Counted from the first letter of the stretch, positions 11,101 through 24,162 are shown. The stretch: DNA of 64,000 bases from Toxoplasma gondii ME49 (GCF_000006565.2 NC_031478.1:2463874-2527873); one strand, 5' to 3'. Numbers and translations are program-made. The notes: a model not told the origin generated them from the sequence alone.

Positions 11101-14100
11101 GTCGAAGAAGAACGGTCTTCATGTCGGGAAGGCCGAGGAGTTCTCGGAGATTTTGCCGTCGTGTTTCTCGGATCTGAAGAAGGGGAAAAAGCAGAAACGC
11201 AGCCGTGCTTCTGCGACCTCCGGGGACCTCTCAGCGGAGGCTTCCGTCGACTCCTGGGACCTGTCAAGAGATCTGTTTCCACCACGAGTCTTTGCGCGCA
11301 TGCAGGAGCTGTGCGCGGCGACGCCACCGGTCTCTGCGGAGGTTCAACTCGAGAATGCTTCCTACGCTGTCCTCGCCACCGACTTCTCTCTCTCTCTCTC
11401 CACGTCGACTTCCCCGACGCCTCCGGCGAAGCCGTCGCTCTCCGTGACGCTCCCGGTCTTCCTTTTCTCGCTGTCATGTCGAAACAACACACTGCAGCCT
11501 TGTCAGTTGTCTGCCTCTGCGTTCGAGGTCTCAGGCTCCGCCCAGGCGACGTCTGCGGCGACAGTCGCCCTGTCGCCCCTCGTGACTCGTCACGCAACCT
11601 CCGGTGTTTTGCTTGCAGACTGTTGCTGGGAACGACACCACCAGGCTCGAATCGAGGCTCAGCAGAAGCGGACTCGCGGCAAGGACCGCTTCGTTCGCGA
11701 CCAGCTGCAGAAGGTCTTGCGAGGCGAGAACCTCGGCTTCGCGCGAGGCTCAGGGGCAGTTGGCCCGGCCGTGGGTCTCCGCGGCTTGGGCCTCTCGAGC
11801 GTCGCCGACGTCGAGAAGGAACTGACTGTGGGCAAGGTCCTGCGGTGTCGCGTGACGTCTCTGGGGGCGACGGTTGCCCTGGCGCGTCTGAAGAGTCCGA
11901 AGAAGGCTCTTTTGATTCGTTTGCATGCCGCGAACGCAGTGGGGGAGGAGGCGAGTGGAAGACGCGCAGGCGAGGCGCCCTTCCAGGGACTTCGTCCCGG
12001 ATCGATCGCCGAAGTTCGGGTGCTCCGCCTTTCTCGGTGTGCAGGAGAAGGCAAGACAGAGCCGCAAAGAGGCAAGGGCGGGAAGGCAGGACAAGTTGGA
12101 GAGTCAGCGAGCGAAGACGAGCAGGGCGTGGAGGTGACGAAGAACGAGTGGGTCGCAGATGTCGAGCTCGTTCACCCGAGGCAGGAACGCGCTTCCGGCG
12201 GAGACATGGAAGGCGACCCAGACGTCCACAGAAAGAGCGAGGGGAAGCGGAAGCGCCCAGAGACAGACGACGAATGCCGATGGGCCGTCGTCGAACAGGT
12301 AGGGCCGCGATGCCTCAAGATTCACTGCGGGGTGCGTCGGGGACCTTCTGCTGAGGCAGCCTCGACTTTGGCGAAGTCCCTCAAAAAGCGGAGACTCGCA
12401 GGCGAAGCGGCTGGGCCTTTGCCTGAGGCCGCCAGTCCAGAATTCGTTGAAGAGAGAGGGCGAATCGAGTGGGGAGACATCCGCCGGGACGCTGGAAAAG
12501 AAGCACCCGAGAAACAGTTCCGAGTCGGCGAGCTTCTGCTTGTTCGCCCGCATCCCATCGTTGCATGCACGCGCGACATGTTCGAGGAGGCGCTGGCCAA
12601 ATTCGTCAAGACGAAGGAAGACGACGGCGAAACTCGAAGTCGCGGACCGCGCGAACCTGCTGGACGAACTCTTCTGCGAGGCTACACCATGGTGGACGCG
12701 GAAGACGGCGAGAAGAAGCAAACGCAAAGAGATCTGTGCACCACGACTGTGCCCCGAACGCTCTCACAGGTCAGGACGAAGGATGGGCGGCGCGGGTCTT
12801 CTTGAGTGTCGTTTTTTTTGGGAGGGAATCAAGCGAAGGCATGTCGTGCGTTTCGGAGCCAACAATGCGTTAAGCGGGGGTGGGGGGGGGGGACAGGGCG
12901 TTTCGAATAGGATCAAGTTGAGGTAGAAACCGCCAGTCTGCCTCCTTGTTCGCGAGGGAAGTCGGTGAACGTCAGACGGTCGCGCTTTCGGCTTTCTCCA
13001 CTTTCTTCTCGCGAAAGGTCGAGTCTCGCTTCACACTGAAACTGACGAAATGAGAAGGAAGCGTGCGACGGCGTTGTCCGACCGTCTCCGTCGCGCGTTT
13101 CTATCTCGTTTGTGCTGCCTGTCGCCTACACATTTCCCTTCTCTGTTTCGCAGTGGCTTTTCGCCCTGGGTCTTCTTTCCTTTCCTGAATTTCTTTCGCT
13201 TCTTTTGGTGTTTTGCAGGTTTTCACCTCCCTCCCCAACGCGGTGTCTGCGTGGGCTGCTTGGCAATTCCCCCCGAACGCGGTGTGCTGGGGAGTCGTCC
13301 ACCATTTCCTCTCTGCGCCGTTCGCCGTCGCCGTTCAGCTGTCGAGTGTTTCCCTGTCTCCGCGCGACCCATCCAACAGCTCGTCGTCCAGTCTGACGAG
13401 CGCGGCTGACCTCGTGCAAGTCCCCGTCCTCGCCGCCGTCCACCTCGTCGAACTGACGGACGAATGGGTTTCCGATCCCCTGAAGCGCCTGGACTTGAAG
13501 GTCGGACAGTCTGTGAAAGTCAAGGTCTTGCCGGTCGCCACCCCCAGCGAGAACAAGAGCCGAAGGACAGAGGACAAGAAGGAAGTCGAGAGCAGAAGCG
13601 GCCTTCCGCTGGAGGCCTCTCTTCGCCTCAGTCGCGTCGAAGCAAAGGAAGGACTGACTCGCCTGCATCGCCCCGCAGAGGACTTGCGGGGCGACGACAT
13701 GCGATTCGAGCACCTCGAGGTAGGATGAAAAGAGTCTCGGGAGGCGTTTAGCGCGACAGCGAAACATGTGGAGTCGGTGGAAATTAAGAGAGGCAACGCC
13801 TCGGGCAGGCGACGACAGGGGAACTACTGTTTGTTGCAAGCTTTCATCGGCCGAGAAATCAGGGAAACTGGGCGCATCTGGTTTGCCTGCGAGCATGGGA
13901 GCCAGGTTCCGAGGGTACACAGGGTGGTTGGCCGGCTGCAGTGACTGAACGGTGTGGGGTTGCAAAAGGCGAGTCGCTGCAGTCTCCTCAGCGATGAGTC
14001 ACGGTGATGCGAGTCTTGACGCCCGAGCATATTCACCTAGATACAGACGCAGTTGTGTCGAGATAAACGTACCTGGAATAGACTCGTAGATCTACTGAGC

Positions 14101-17100
14101 GTTCGTGAAACCGTGGTCCTGGGATCGGGGAAACAAACACCTTCACGATCTCAACCAGGAGTCCAACTCGGCGAATAGACTCCCGAGGAAAGGGAGATTT
14201 TATAAATGTAGAACTCCCGTTTTCCAGTGTGTAACAGGGAGTCTAGCGAGAAAGCTCCAAAGACATAGATATACAGGGACTCGACTTCGAGATAGAGATC
14301 CAGAGAACGTTCGGTGGACGTGTGAAGATGCGAAGATATCGTGGTGTCGAGACACAAAGGTGAAACAGAGATAGTCAGTTTGTCTCCACGTACGATCACG
14401 GTCTGTGGGGAACTGCCTCTCTGCTCTTCGCGCTTCAGCGGTTCTTTCCTCAAATGAGATATCTGCATGTAGAGCGCGTTCGGTGGCGAGCATGTAGCGG
14501 GGCTTTTTCCGACGAGTTTGTTCTTTTTTCCTGTATCTCCCACTCCCTTTTTTTCGACTCCTTTCCATCTCCGTCTTGCCGGAGATTCGTGGTTTCAAAT
14601 GAAGTCGCTTTTCACTTTTCACATTATCCTGACTCCACACAAAGCAGGTTGACTCACTGCTAGCGCGCTTTCGACTTTCAAGAGATACGTTCCTTCCTCT
14701 CGACCTTCGCTACCGGCAACACGGCGCGTCTCTCATTTCTTTCGATCTTCTGTTTTCCGGAAAGAAATTTCGTTGTTCGTCTCATCTCTCTCTTTCCGAA
14801 AAGAGAGTTCTCCACTTCTCTCGATCTTGTCTGTCCACCGGCAGCAGAGAGTTATACCTCGCTCTGGCTTCGCGTCCAAAGAGACGCTGAGTTCCTCTTC
14901 TTGCCTGTGTGCGTTGCGTCCTTTCCAGGTGGGTCAGCTGGTGTCAGGCTGGGTTGTTTCTTCGGGCCAGGCAGGAGTGTTTGTGGCGCTCAGTCGGAGC
15001 CTGACGCTGCGCATCAAGTTGCAGAAGCTGCTGCCGCACTCCGCATTTGCTCCAGAGGCGGGGGCCTCCGACCCCGCCGCCTCCGGCCGGGTGCCCGTGC
15101 GGCTCGTGAGCGGCGAGGAGGCGAAGGCGCTCTTTCCCGTCGGCCGCGTTCTTGAAGGCATTCGCATTGTCGTCTTGGACCCGGAGTCCAAGAGAATCGA
15201 AGGCTCGCTGCGGCACAGCAGCGTGAAGAGACGAGAAGACGGAAACGGAGACGAGACGAAGAGCGGCAGCGCCCGCGAGGACGCGCGACGCGAGGGCAGT
15301 GAGGCGGGGGAGACAGAGAAAGTGGAAAGTCAGAAGAAGCGACAGGGTTCGAACCGCCTGCTTGAGAAGCTGAAGGTGGGGGATGTCGTTGACGGTCGCG
15401 TTCGAGGACTGGAAAGCTTCGGTGTGTTTGTTCGCCTCGAAGACGGCGAGGAGGGCGACGAAGACAGGAGTGCGCTAGATGTGCTCTGTCACGTGAGCGA
15501 GATGGGAGGAAAGGACTGGGGAAACAAGCGAGCGAGGCTGCAGCGCCTTCAGAAGGGAGACCTCGTGAAGGCGCGAGTCACCAAGATCGACCGCGCCCAG
15601 GGCAAGGCTTGGATCAGTTTGGACGCAGACGTATTCGAAGACGACAGTGAAGAAGAAGAAGGTTTCGGGGTGTCTCAGGACTCGAGCGAGGAAGACGCGA
15701 CGGGGGAGAACGACGACCCTCGGAGCATCGAGAACGCCGAGTGGGGGCGTGAGGAGCAGGCTGTGGATGTCGACGTCCAGGTGGAGAAGCCTCGGAAGAA
15801 AAACGCGAAGAAAGAACGGATGGGCGAGAGCGAAGAAGAGAGTCCAGAGAACGACGGCGACTTCTCAACGGATGAAGGAGAAGAGACAGGCGGATCCTGG
15901 AGTGCAGGGTTGTCTGCGGGCGACACTTGGGGGTGGACTGAAACTGGGCCTTCTGAGGACAATGGAACGAGTCGCAGAGAAGGTTTCGTTTCAGACTCAG
16001 AGGGTGAAGACCCACCCGAGTTGAGCGACGTGGAAGAGTCCGAGGAGAAAAGGTCCAAGGCTGCGCGCCGGCGGCATGAAGAGGAAGCGGTAGGTCGCAG
16101 GAGACAGCCAGTGGTTTCTGGGCCGAGATACTGGGGCTTCTGTGAAGAAGAACATAAGTTGTTCCCCAGTAAAAGAACCTGCTTCCGGTGAGAAAAAAGT
16201 CCTTCATCAAATGTACAATTTCCTCGAGTGCGTTAACTCGAAAACGCTCTTTCGTCAAAGTGTAGAGGGCGAGAGAAAGTAGACAACGCAGGAGGCGAGG
16301 CATTTTAATTTCCTCAGTTCCACGCATGCACGAGTCCACTCTCTCTTGTCTGTTGACGGGTTCTCACACGTCTCTGAGTGTGTGTTGTATTCAAGCACTG
16401 GGACTCTCCGTTCCTTCCGTTCTGTGGCCCGGTTTCTTGGAATATTCACACGATCGAACCGCTGCGTAGTTTGCGTCTCAGAGAAGAAACGAAGAAGACA
16501 CTCGACGGCTAGAAGACAACGCCGGCCGCTCGTGGATGGAGGACCCGCGAAGCCCCGAAGACTTCGAGCGCCTCGTCTTGGTAAATGGAAACTCGGCTGC
16601 CGTCTGGATCAGGCAAGTTGACATTGCTGGTAAATGCGTGCGTGCGTCGGACAATAAATAAAAGGCATCTGTGCCGTAAAGTCGAACGCAGACGCCCTGT
16701 GGATATGAGTCACTTGAGACATAACGAACGTCTTTTCGGGGGGGCAGGGGGGCAGAGTGTTGTTGATGGCTGACGTTGTGATCGTAGGCCTGTCTTTCTG
16801 GAGAGAAGCCGTGTGCTTTCCGTCGCTTGACGTATGTCTTTCTGCAAGTGCCTGGGTTCTTTCGAGCATTCGCCGACAGGGGATCCGATCGGTGAACGCT
16901 TCACAGAGCGTATGCCGTGTCGCATTCGAAGTGCTAAGACCGGCGACACCCGCAGTGGGTTTTCTTTTCCTCTCGAAAGACGCCGGCATACGTTTTCACT
17001 CGAGAGATATCTGCATGCGGTATTCTATTAACTGAATGCCTCTGGAGAGATGTTCCTACGCGCGCGATGGTCCATTGTCGTTGCGTCTCGTAGTCTCCTT

Positions 17101-19831
17101 CTTCAAACGCCTCATGCGAAAAGGCGGCCCATCACCAGTGATATCCTGGCGTCTCCACTGTTTGTTGATGTTTCAGTGGATAACCAGCTGCGTTTTCCGC
17201 ATGCAGTTTTTTCCCTTTCGTGTTCGAAGCAGACGTTCCTGGTGCCTGTTCCGTGACGTGCGTCACTTGCTGTCACGTCTCACGTTTTTGTGAACTTTTT
17301 GGCCCATTTTTCCTTCCAGCTACATGGCGTACTATTTGAAGCTGAACGAGCTCCAACTAGCTCGCCAAATCGCGGAGCGAGCCGTGCAGCATATCAACTA
17401 TCGAGAGGAGCAGGAGCGGTCGAGTGTCTGGATTGCATATCTCAATCTCGAGTGTGTCTATGGAGACCGCGTCGACGATGTCTTCAGGAGGTAGGCGCCC
17501 GAAGAATCCGAGCTTTTGGGTCGCCAAATGCCCGTGCGTTTCAGGTGTGGATGTTCGATCTTTCCGAACCTGTGGCACCGACCTCTTCGCCGCGGGGTTC
17601 GGCGTGTAGCTGGACTGTTTGCCTGGTCCGACGGAGAAGGCAAATGTGGCGAGATCTTTTTTATGTAGCGGAGCATCCATTTCATGCATCCCTTGACACT
17701 CTTGTGAAACTGGATTCGCAGCGTTCTCTAAACGCGTCTGTTTACAGTCACGGTTCCGGTCCTTTGTTTCCTGTCAGGTAGTCTTGTTCTCCTTCTTCCA
17801 CTGTAGGAAGCGTCCCGTGTCGCGTTCGCGGTGTGGGCTTGAGACTCAGACTCTTCTACGTTTTCGAAACAGATGTGCTCAAACAACTGGGACGGCAGAG
17901 TTCGCTAGCGACCGTCAGGCAATGTGACAGTTTGGGTGGGGACAGACAGGCAGAACGTGTGCGGGCGACGGCGTGTGAAACGCCAAAGAGTCTCTGTGTT
18001 CTGTTCGAAGAGGCTCCCTTCGTCAACTGCGACGATGCCATGGGTTACAAAGTCTCTGCGGGATACCACGGCATTTTCAGGGCCATCCAGTACAACGACA
18101 GCAAGAAGATTCACTATCAGATGACTTTCATTTATGAGAAGGCGCGCCAGTTGGACAAAGCCCGTCAGATGTGCGAAAAGTGCTGCGAAAAGTTCCCGGA
18201 GTCACAGAAGGTATGCCAAGCCGGGGTGTTAGCTTCTCACGTGCATCGCCGAGGATCAACTCAGATGCAGACAAGTGAACACAGTGAATCCTTCTACGGT
18301 GTGCAGTACTCGAGTCCACAGTCTACGAAGAACTGCAGTGCCTGGTGTATTTCGTGTAGCCGTAAAGAAACGAAAATGCGTCATTCAGTGGCCGGGTCGA
18401 GATTGGCAGGACACAGAGAACTGAAATCCGCAGCGGAGCATTCAGTGCGTCTTCTGAAGAGGAATGCCAAATGGCATGCACTCTCCATGACTTCCAGGAG
18501 CCAGTGCGGTTGGTTTTTCCATGGAATCTGTCTTCCAGACAGAACAAGACGCTTCCCAGTTTTTTTCTTCGTATCTCGCGAAAACCCGCAAGCTACGGTA
18601 GCTCAAACTTTATTTCGACAGTCGAACGAGCGGAAGCCATTGTCGGCTTTCGAGCAGCCCGACAGAGGCGCCTTTTGCGCCTGCGTGGCAGCTGCGTTTT
18701 TGCGTCGAGTCTCGTCTTACCGATCTCGGTGAGCAGCCGCGTTTGTTTGAGATGACACAGACTTTAACTGTTGTGTTCCTGTGATGTCCAGATGTGGGTT
18801 CGTCACCTCACCTTGCTGTACACGGCGCTGGATGCTGCGAGCGCAGCCAGGGATCTCATGCTTCAGGCTCTTTTCCGCCTGCCGAGGAGGAAGCACATCG
18901 AGTTTGTTGCTACATGTGCGCGACTCGAGTATAAGCATGCAAGTAAAGAGAGGTAAGGAGGTGGCACAGACGTCTCGCGTATAAGCCGTCGAATTCGCCG
19001 ACGACCAAATACGTATCTACACCCCAAGCCTTGCGCATGTTTTTTCTCTCCAATTCGAGAGGAGCTGACTTCAACGCCTGCGCCGTTTGCCTGATAGCGA
19101 CACTCGAAGGAGTTCTGTGGCACCTGCGTGTTGCAGCAGTGTGGCAGAGACCTTGACATTTGTTTCCTTTATGGAGAAGCCTCAGAGACGGTCGTCGCAC
19201 CAGGCGCGCGGCTGCTGTCATCTTTGAGATAGAGCCGTTGTCGTGAAGTTCATTCCAGGAAACATGCAAGTGGCGTGACTCCGAAACTCTACTAGGGTTG
19301 GAGACTATGGGGAGTGCAGGAACACTGCCGGCTTAAGCGGGGTTCCTTTTCTGTGTTCCGTTGAAAACGGTTTCCGGAAGGTTGTGATGCCCCCCGCTGC
19401 ACGCGGCGGGTCTCCCGCATCCCCGAAAAGGGTCTTCGGCTCGTCGAAGTGAGATGCGAGATCCTGACTGTGGCTGGTGAATGTGAATGTGTCTTTGCAT
19501 GCGTTTTGGGTGTTTTCTCAGAGGGCAAACGTTCTTCGAGAAGTTGCTTGCGGAGCATCCAAAAAGAACTGACATTTGGTCACAGTATGTAGATGCGCAC
19601 ATCGCCGCACACACGCCTCCCCGGTGTGTGCCAGCGAATCTGCAGTCGATCCGCGTTCTGTTTGAACGGACGACATCCCTTCAGCTCAAGCTGCGCAAGA
19701 TGAAATTCTTTTTTACCCGATGGCTTGACTTTGAGAAACAGCATGGCACTGCGGAGACGCAAGCGCGAGTGCGTGCGAAAGCACGGGAGTTCGTTCAGAG
19801 TGTGGAAAACAAAATCCGGCACACAAACTGA
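5177..19831 (+). CDS. RRP5: rRNA biogenesis protein Rrp5 / PDCD11 homologue (S1 + HAT repeats)
   Basis: Twelve exons are in continuous phase: 5177-7284, 7736-8360, 8739-9140, 9363-9573, 10083-12769, 13219-13719, 14929-16089, 16482-16612, 17320-17490, 18081-18210, 18792-18952 and 19522-19831 (2,865 aa plus stop). Rrp5 is a nucleolar protein needed for early pre-rRNA cleavages in both 40S and 60S pathways. S1-type beta-barrel segments recur near residues 117, 248, 389, 504, 665, 1140, 1319, 1694, 2179 and 2326 (for example VGDVVDGRVRGLESFGVFVR). The C-terminal 270 residues carry the HAT/TPR signature of the family: SPEDFERLVLVNGNSAAVWI, then REEQERSSVWIAYLNLE, HPKRTDIWSQYVD and RMKF/LDFEKQHGT-type blocks ending at 19831. 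The start at 5177 (CCCCCATGG) is the first ATG of the frame that gives the S1 region. The protein is about 1,000 residues longer than human or yeast Rrp5, through charged low-complexity inserts. The intron after 16612 uses a GC donor. Confidence 0.95.
10429..10462 (+). repeat. 9-base tandem repeat coding Glu-Ser-Gly
   Basis: Three to four copies of gagagcggc sit in Rrp5 exon 5 and encode ESGESGESGE in a charged linker between S1 domains. Length variation here would stay in frame. Confidence 0.8.
16613..17319 (+). other. Probable GC-AG intron in the Rrp5 gene
   Basis: The exon ends ...TGGATCAG and is followed by GCAAGT, the strong consensus of GC-type donors. The acceptor is TTCCTTCCAG at 17310-17319. 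The splice joins ...AAVWI to S-YMAYYLKLNE in phase and restores the conserved VWIxYMA block of Rrp5 HAT repeat 1. The only nearby GT donor (GTAAAT at 16581) would delete the conserved VNGNSAAVWI residues. Confidence 0.75.
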
Positions 19832-22397
19832 GTTGCTCCCTAGGCAGGGTTCGAGCGTCGCATCCTTGCAATTCTGTTTGGTACGCGGACATTGTGGGAA
19901 CGCGCCGTATCTCACAATCCCGGCTTTGAAAAAACATCATCAAAGCATGCATACAGTTTTGTATATGCGCGGACTGGTTTCTTCAACCTTTCGTTATGCG
20001 CGAGTCGTACTGCATGAAACATTCTTGTTATCAAACGCAACCTGTCACTGAACAAGGATTTCCAGCACATGGCCAAAAACGGCGTCGAGTCGTTGGGCTG
20101 CGCATTCGGAGTCACAGGGCGTCGACGATTACTGGCGTAGAGAAAGGCGGCGCTGCTCACGCACAAAAATAGAGACTCATGGAGCTTCGGTACACAGCGC
20201 GGTGCAGGCCGGAGTCTTGAAAGGGAAACGTGTGCGGGCATTAGGCTGTGTCCGTTCTCAAGACCGAGAAGCTGTCTGCATCCCTAAAGCATATTGCCTG
20301 CTCATCTAAATCTAGGCTGAAGCATGCTGTGTTGGGACCTCGAAGGCGTTTGCTTAGTCGTCAACGACAAACTGATGCACTCTGTTGGAGTAGTGAGGTA
20401 GTACACACCGAAAGTTCATCAGTGACTGCCACCAAACGTTCTAGTTCGGCAACATCATGAAGACGACGCGCAACTCAAATTCCACACGAATGCCTGTGAC
20501 GTCTCGAACATCCCCGCAGTTCATGGTATCAGATTGCCCGTGATTATCAGTTACCAAAACACTCAACAGTGTCTAACTAATGCTCATCAGCCGCAGCGAC
20601 TCGGTGGTGAAGCGCTGGCCGGCTAGCGTACTCTCCCAACTGTCGATTGCTTGTAGGGAACTACCGTGCTAGATGTGTGTGATTTTGGTAGCGCACAGCA
20701 AACACTTGGAATTTTGATGGGGCAGAAGCATACGACTTGCCCACCATTTTAGACTGTTTAGTCGATACAGCATAGGAAAACCCATCGTTGCTCTTTGGCA
20801 ATCTGGACGTTACGTGGCTGTTCGTCCCGGGTGGAAGCAAGCGTCCCGCCCGCAGCGACGCTTCCTGCTGCAAAATATCACATTCCTGGTTGCTTCGTGA
20901 ACCACAGGAACATTACGGTCTACGCTATCGTTTTGAGTCTGAGGAAATTTCGCCGGGCTTAGATAGCACACGGCACCATCTGCGTTGCCAGGGTCTCCTT
21001 TGTCGGAGGAAAAAATGAAAACAAGGGGACATGACTGATTCAAGCGTCTGCGCCTCCTGCCCCACGCATCGTGTGCTGTCGATGCCGATGGCATCATTTT
21101 GCTGTGATGGCTTGCGGCGGGATGGTACGTAGTGTGTTCGCGGCGTTAACAACGTCACACGCGGATCCTCTTAAGATCTGCTGTTCTTGAGATGGTGGGG
21201 CATTCCATTCTTTGACGGTGTACCGTTTTCTGCGCTTTTGATTCTCAGCATTTTGATGCAAGAGAAAGTTGATGTGTGCGAGTTGGCATGTAACGGCGTT
21301 TGGTCAGCTCCTGAACGGACTGTGACCGTTGTATTTCATGATATCTTCAACCCCGATAAGCGGGAGGGGCTTGTGCCACTGCTGCAGAGTTCACTTCCAT
21401 CAACGGCTGTATGCATGCAGTCGGTTTTAAGAGGAATTGGTTGCTCCTTAGTGGTGGCTGCCAACACAGAACTCTATCAAGAGAAACCCAAAACGCCACT
21501 GTCAGTCCATGCACGACCACTGTAACGTCAGCGAATACGCCCAAATTCTTGGTGCGACATAGGCGCCAGACTTCGAATCCTAGAGCATGCCTGGGTCATT
21601 CATGAGTCGTACGTGCAAGCAAGGATTGAACCGCAACTAAAGCACATACAGGTCGCTCTGCTTAGACCAAAAGCTTGGATTACGAAGTGCAACACGGAAG
21701 CACGGACAACGCGGAGCATATCGTCAGTTTGTGGCGACTGTCGCCGTGACGTCGCATAAGCAGAAATGCAGTTCTTGGTTCTTGGCCATCGTCTGACTCA
21801 CTTGTATATCACATCCCATTAGCCCTGCGACAGAAGAATTGCTTCCTTCCTACCTTTTTTGTCAGTGTAAAACGCGGAGTCGTGTGTGCCTCCGCTGAAG
21901 AAAAGCTGAATTCAGGCGTACAGGTGTTGCTCACCAGCAGTGGACAGTCGTCCATCATCAGAATGACGATCGAGACGCGCGGACGGAAATGACAGAAGGC
22001 ATTCCGGCTAAGGCCAGTGTGACCCACCAGAATATGTCGCAGCCTCCGGTAGTATTTCTTTCATTTAGTCGATGTTTTTGCAATTTCAGCGTTTTGTAAG
22101 GACGAGAATTTTTCTTTTTATTGATAGAATCAATTGCGAGGTCATTGCTTTGTCGTGCCTTGATGGCGTCACACGGTCTGCCGAACCGCCTTCCGTGCCC
22201 CCGCGCAGAGCGTTTTCATTTTAATGCGGTTTGGGATATTTTTGCCGCAAAGTGAATGAGCAGACTTATTCTAGCGCCTGAAATCGAGGCCCTGCATCAG
22301 GGTTGTTCCGGACTTATGTGGGTAGAGTGGGCAGGAAAGTCAATTGCATTCTAAGCGATCTACAGCAGCTGAAACGCTATAAATCTGAATCTGAAAG
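19832..22397. other. Lower-GC stretch without a supported gene
   Basis: This holds the Rrp5 3' UTR and then the upstream region of the small gene starting at 22398. I found few strong donor or acceptor pairs on either strand. The longest open frame (21187-21525, 112 aa) has no recognisable motif and no good splice partners. A TGCATGC element lies at 21412-21418, and a TATA-like gctataaatc lies at 22376-22385, just before the 22398 start codon. Confidence 0.5.
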
Positions 22398-23005
22398 ATG
22401 GCAAGCAGAAGCGCGCTACATGATGATTTATCTGAAGACGATTTTCTTCAGAGACGCCCTCGGAAGAGGACGTGGGGAAGGTAAGTATCACAGTCAAGTG
22501 GAGTGGGGTCCAGCCTCTGAGGTGTACAGAGCGGCCGGTACTTTATAGTGCTGCCGAACTGAACCACTAGGATGACATAACTGGAACGTTGACTTCCGTA
22601 TCCGATACGATGGTCACAGACAGTTAGGCGACGATATCCAGCATGTCACGGGGTCAGTCCAGTCTCAGCTGCCGTTTCCGTTGATCCTGGTGAGACGTGT
22701 TGTGCAGCATTTACTGTGGCCAGATAGCACGCCGCTGAAAGGATGTCGAATTTTGTTGTTTAGACGCCCCGCTGATGTGGGTCATGATAAATCAGCTGAG
22801 GCAGATCAATTGCATTCTTCCACCAGTTTGTTTCTGGAACTGCAGGACGTTTTCGGTTTCGAAAACAAGGACAGGCCCGTGGGGAAAGGCTCTCAAAGTG
22901 GGGACCGTGGCTATTCTGGGAGCCGCTGCCCTCGGGATAGCAGCGAAACTTGGCCACAGTGCGGCACAGATATGTAAGAAGAAGAATAACGCTTCAGCGA
23001 CTTGA
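22398..23005 (+). CDS. Small protein with one predicted membrane segment (80 aa, two exons)
   Basis: Exon 1 is 22398-22480 and exon 2 is 22846-23005. The donor is GTAAGT and the acceptor CTGCAG; 83 + 160 nt give 81 codons. The start codon lies in GAAAGATGGC, a good coccidian context, and gctataaatc is about 20 bases upstream. The protein begins MASRSALHDDLSEDDF, continues with a basic stretch (QRRPRKRTWGR), then a hydrophobic Ala/Gly-rich segment at about residues 46-62 (VAILGAAALGIAA), and ends with a Cys-Lys-Lys-Lys tail. There is no N-terminal signal peptide, so a tail-anchored or single-pass topology is inferred. I recognise no family. Each exon is shadowed by an open frame in a different phase, which hides the gene from simple ORF calling. 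Confidence 0.6.
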
Positions 23006-23496
23006 CGCACCGAGAGGTGAATTCAGTCGGATTTCTCGGGGCAACCGCCGGCATGCTGTTGTGGTGTTAGTGGAGGGTAACGGTGGCAATTCTCTTCCGC
23101 TGTTCACTGAGTACTGCTCTCCTTTAATCGCTCACAGTATCTGCGTTGCGTGGATTTGTGATGAGTACGTTGAGAGATCATCACCGATTGGCCAGTGCTA
23201 GTCGTGTACGCTGTTGCCAGGACAGCACTACGTCTGCTGTCGCACGGCAGTTTTCTTTGAGACCAAAACGGGATTTTTTGTATGGAACACGTTATCTTGG
23301 ATTTCGGCTTCGCTTCTACACTTCAGACAGAAGACAGTAAGTCTCACCACCATGCGCATAGAGGCGAAGGGTTTTGAGCACAGACGGTGTGTGTCGGTTC
23401 ATCAAAAAGATGTTTCTGTCTTGTTTTGTCGTTTGGTACCAGCAGACAGTCCGTAAGCGTCTCGTAAGGCGGGTTCTCAAGCAAGGTTGAATGGTC

Positions 23497-24162
23497 ATGA
23501 CAGTGTTACCTGTAGCATGCGACTATCCGACACTAGTTGCTTCGTGCGGCTCTATAATTTGATTGCGGCGGAAACAGCAACGCTGCGTCTCTGCTCCTAG
23601 CGTTTTCCTCAGAATGGGAGGATAGGAAGTAACCCGTTTGCAGACGGAAACGATTTGACGAGAGTGAACGTCATGCAGAGGATGCGTTCCAGGCAGACCC
23701 TTCTGTATTTTTAGGAAACCCCAGGAGGCGTAATTGGTACCGACCCATACGGGGTAAGTATAACCAGAGACTCGCAATGTTCAGAGTCATGTGGAATATG
23801 ATGCACCTCTGTGAAATGCCAGTAGCAGAGCAGTTCGCGTCAGCGCGTTGGGGACGGTGTATTTAAACATCCGGCATACATTCAGTGCATATTTCACAGC
23901 ATTCCTTCCTCTGATAGCAATCTCTTGCTATGTTGTCGATGCATCATAAATGACCCGGCGAGCTCTTGGTCGGAGCCCGTTCGCTACTGATTAGACAGCC
24001 AGACAGCGACAGAGTAGTTTTGTTGCGGTTCGCAGTTCATTTGTGGATTACGTACTGCCGCCCTACGTAGCAATCTAATGGGGCGGAATACTTGTTTCTT
24101 CGTGGTCGTTCATTGTAGGTAATTTCGGCAGAAGTGCATGTGATAGTAATTCATGTTCAAGT
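23497..24162 (+). repeat. Tandem duplication, unit 1 (~0.67 kb)
   Basis: This is a diverged direct copy of 24163-24850. Matched blocks include gcggaaacagcaacgctgcg near 23568, the stretch around gaatgggaggataggaagta near 23611, tatttaaacatcc near 23859, and cggagcccgtt...ctactgatta near 23972. The blocks keep the same order and spacing as in unit 2. Confidence 0.8.

Noticed and set aside
9497..11122. 541-aa minus-strand ORF
   Set aside because: It is antisense to Rrp5 intron 4 and exon 5, where the plus-strand frame has clear S1 sequence and matching splice sites. Biased codon use leaves the opposite strand open.
22303..22548. Open frame starting at a TTG and ending with VYRAAGTL
   Set aside because: It overlaps exon 1 of the 80-aa gene in another frame and reads straight through a GTAAGT donor. 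The ATG at 22398 gives a phase-matched two-exon product.
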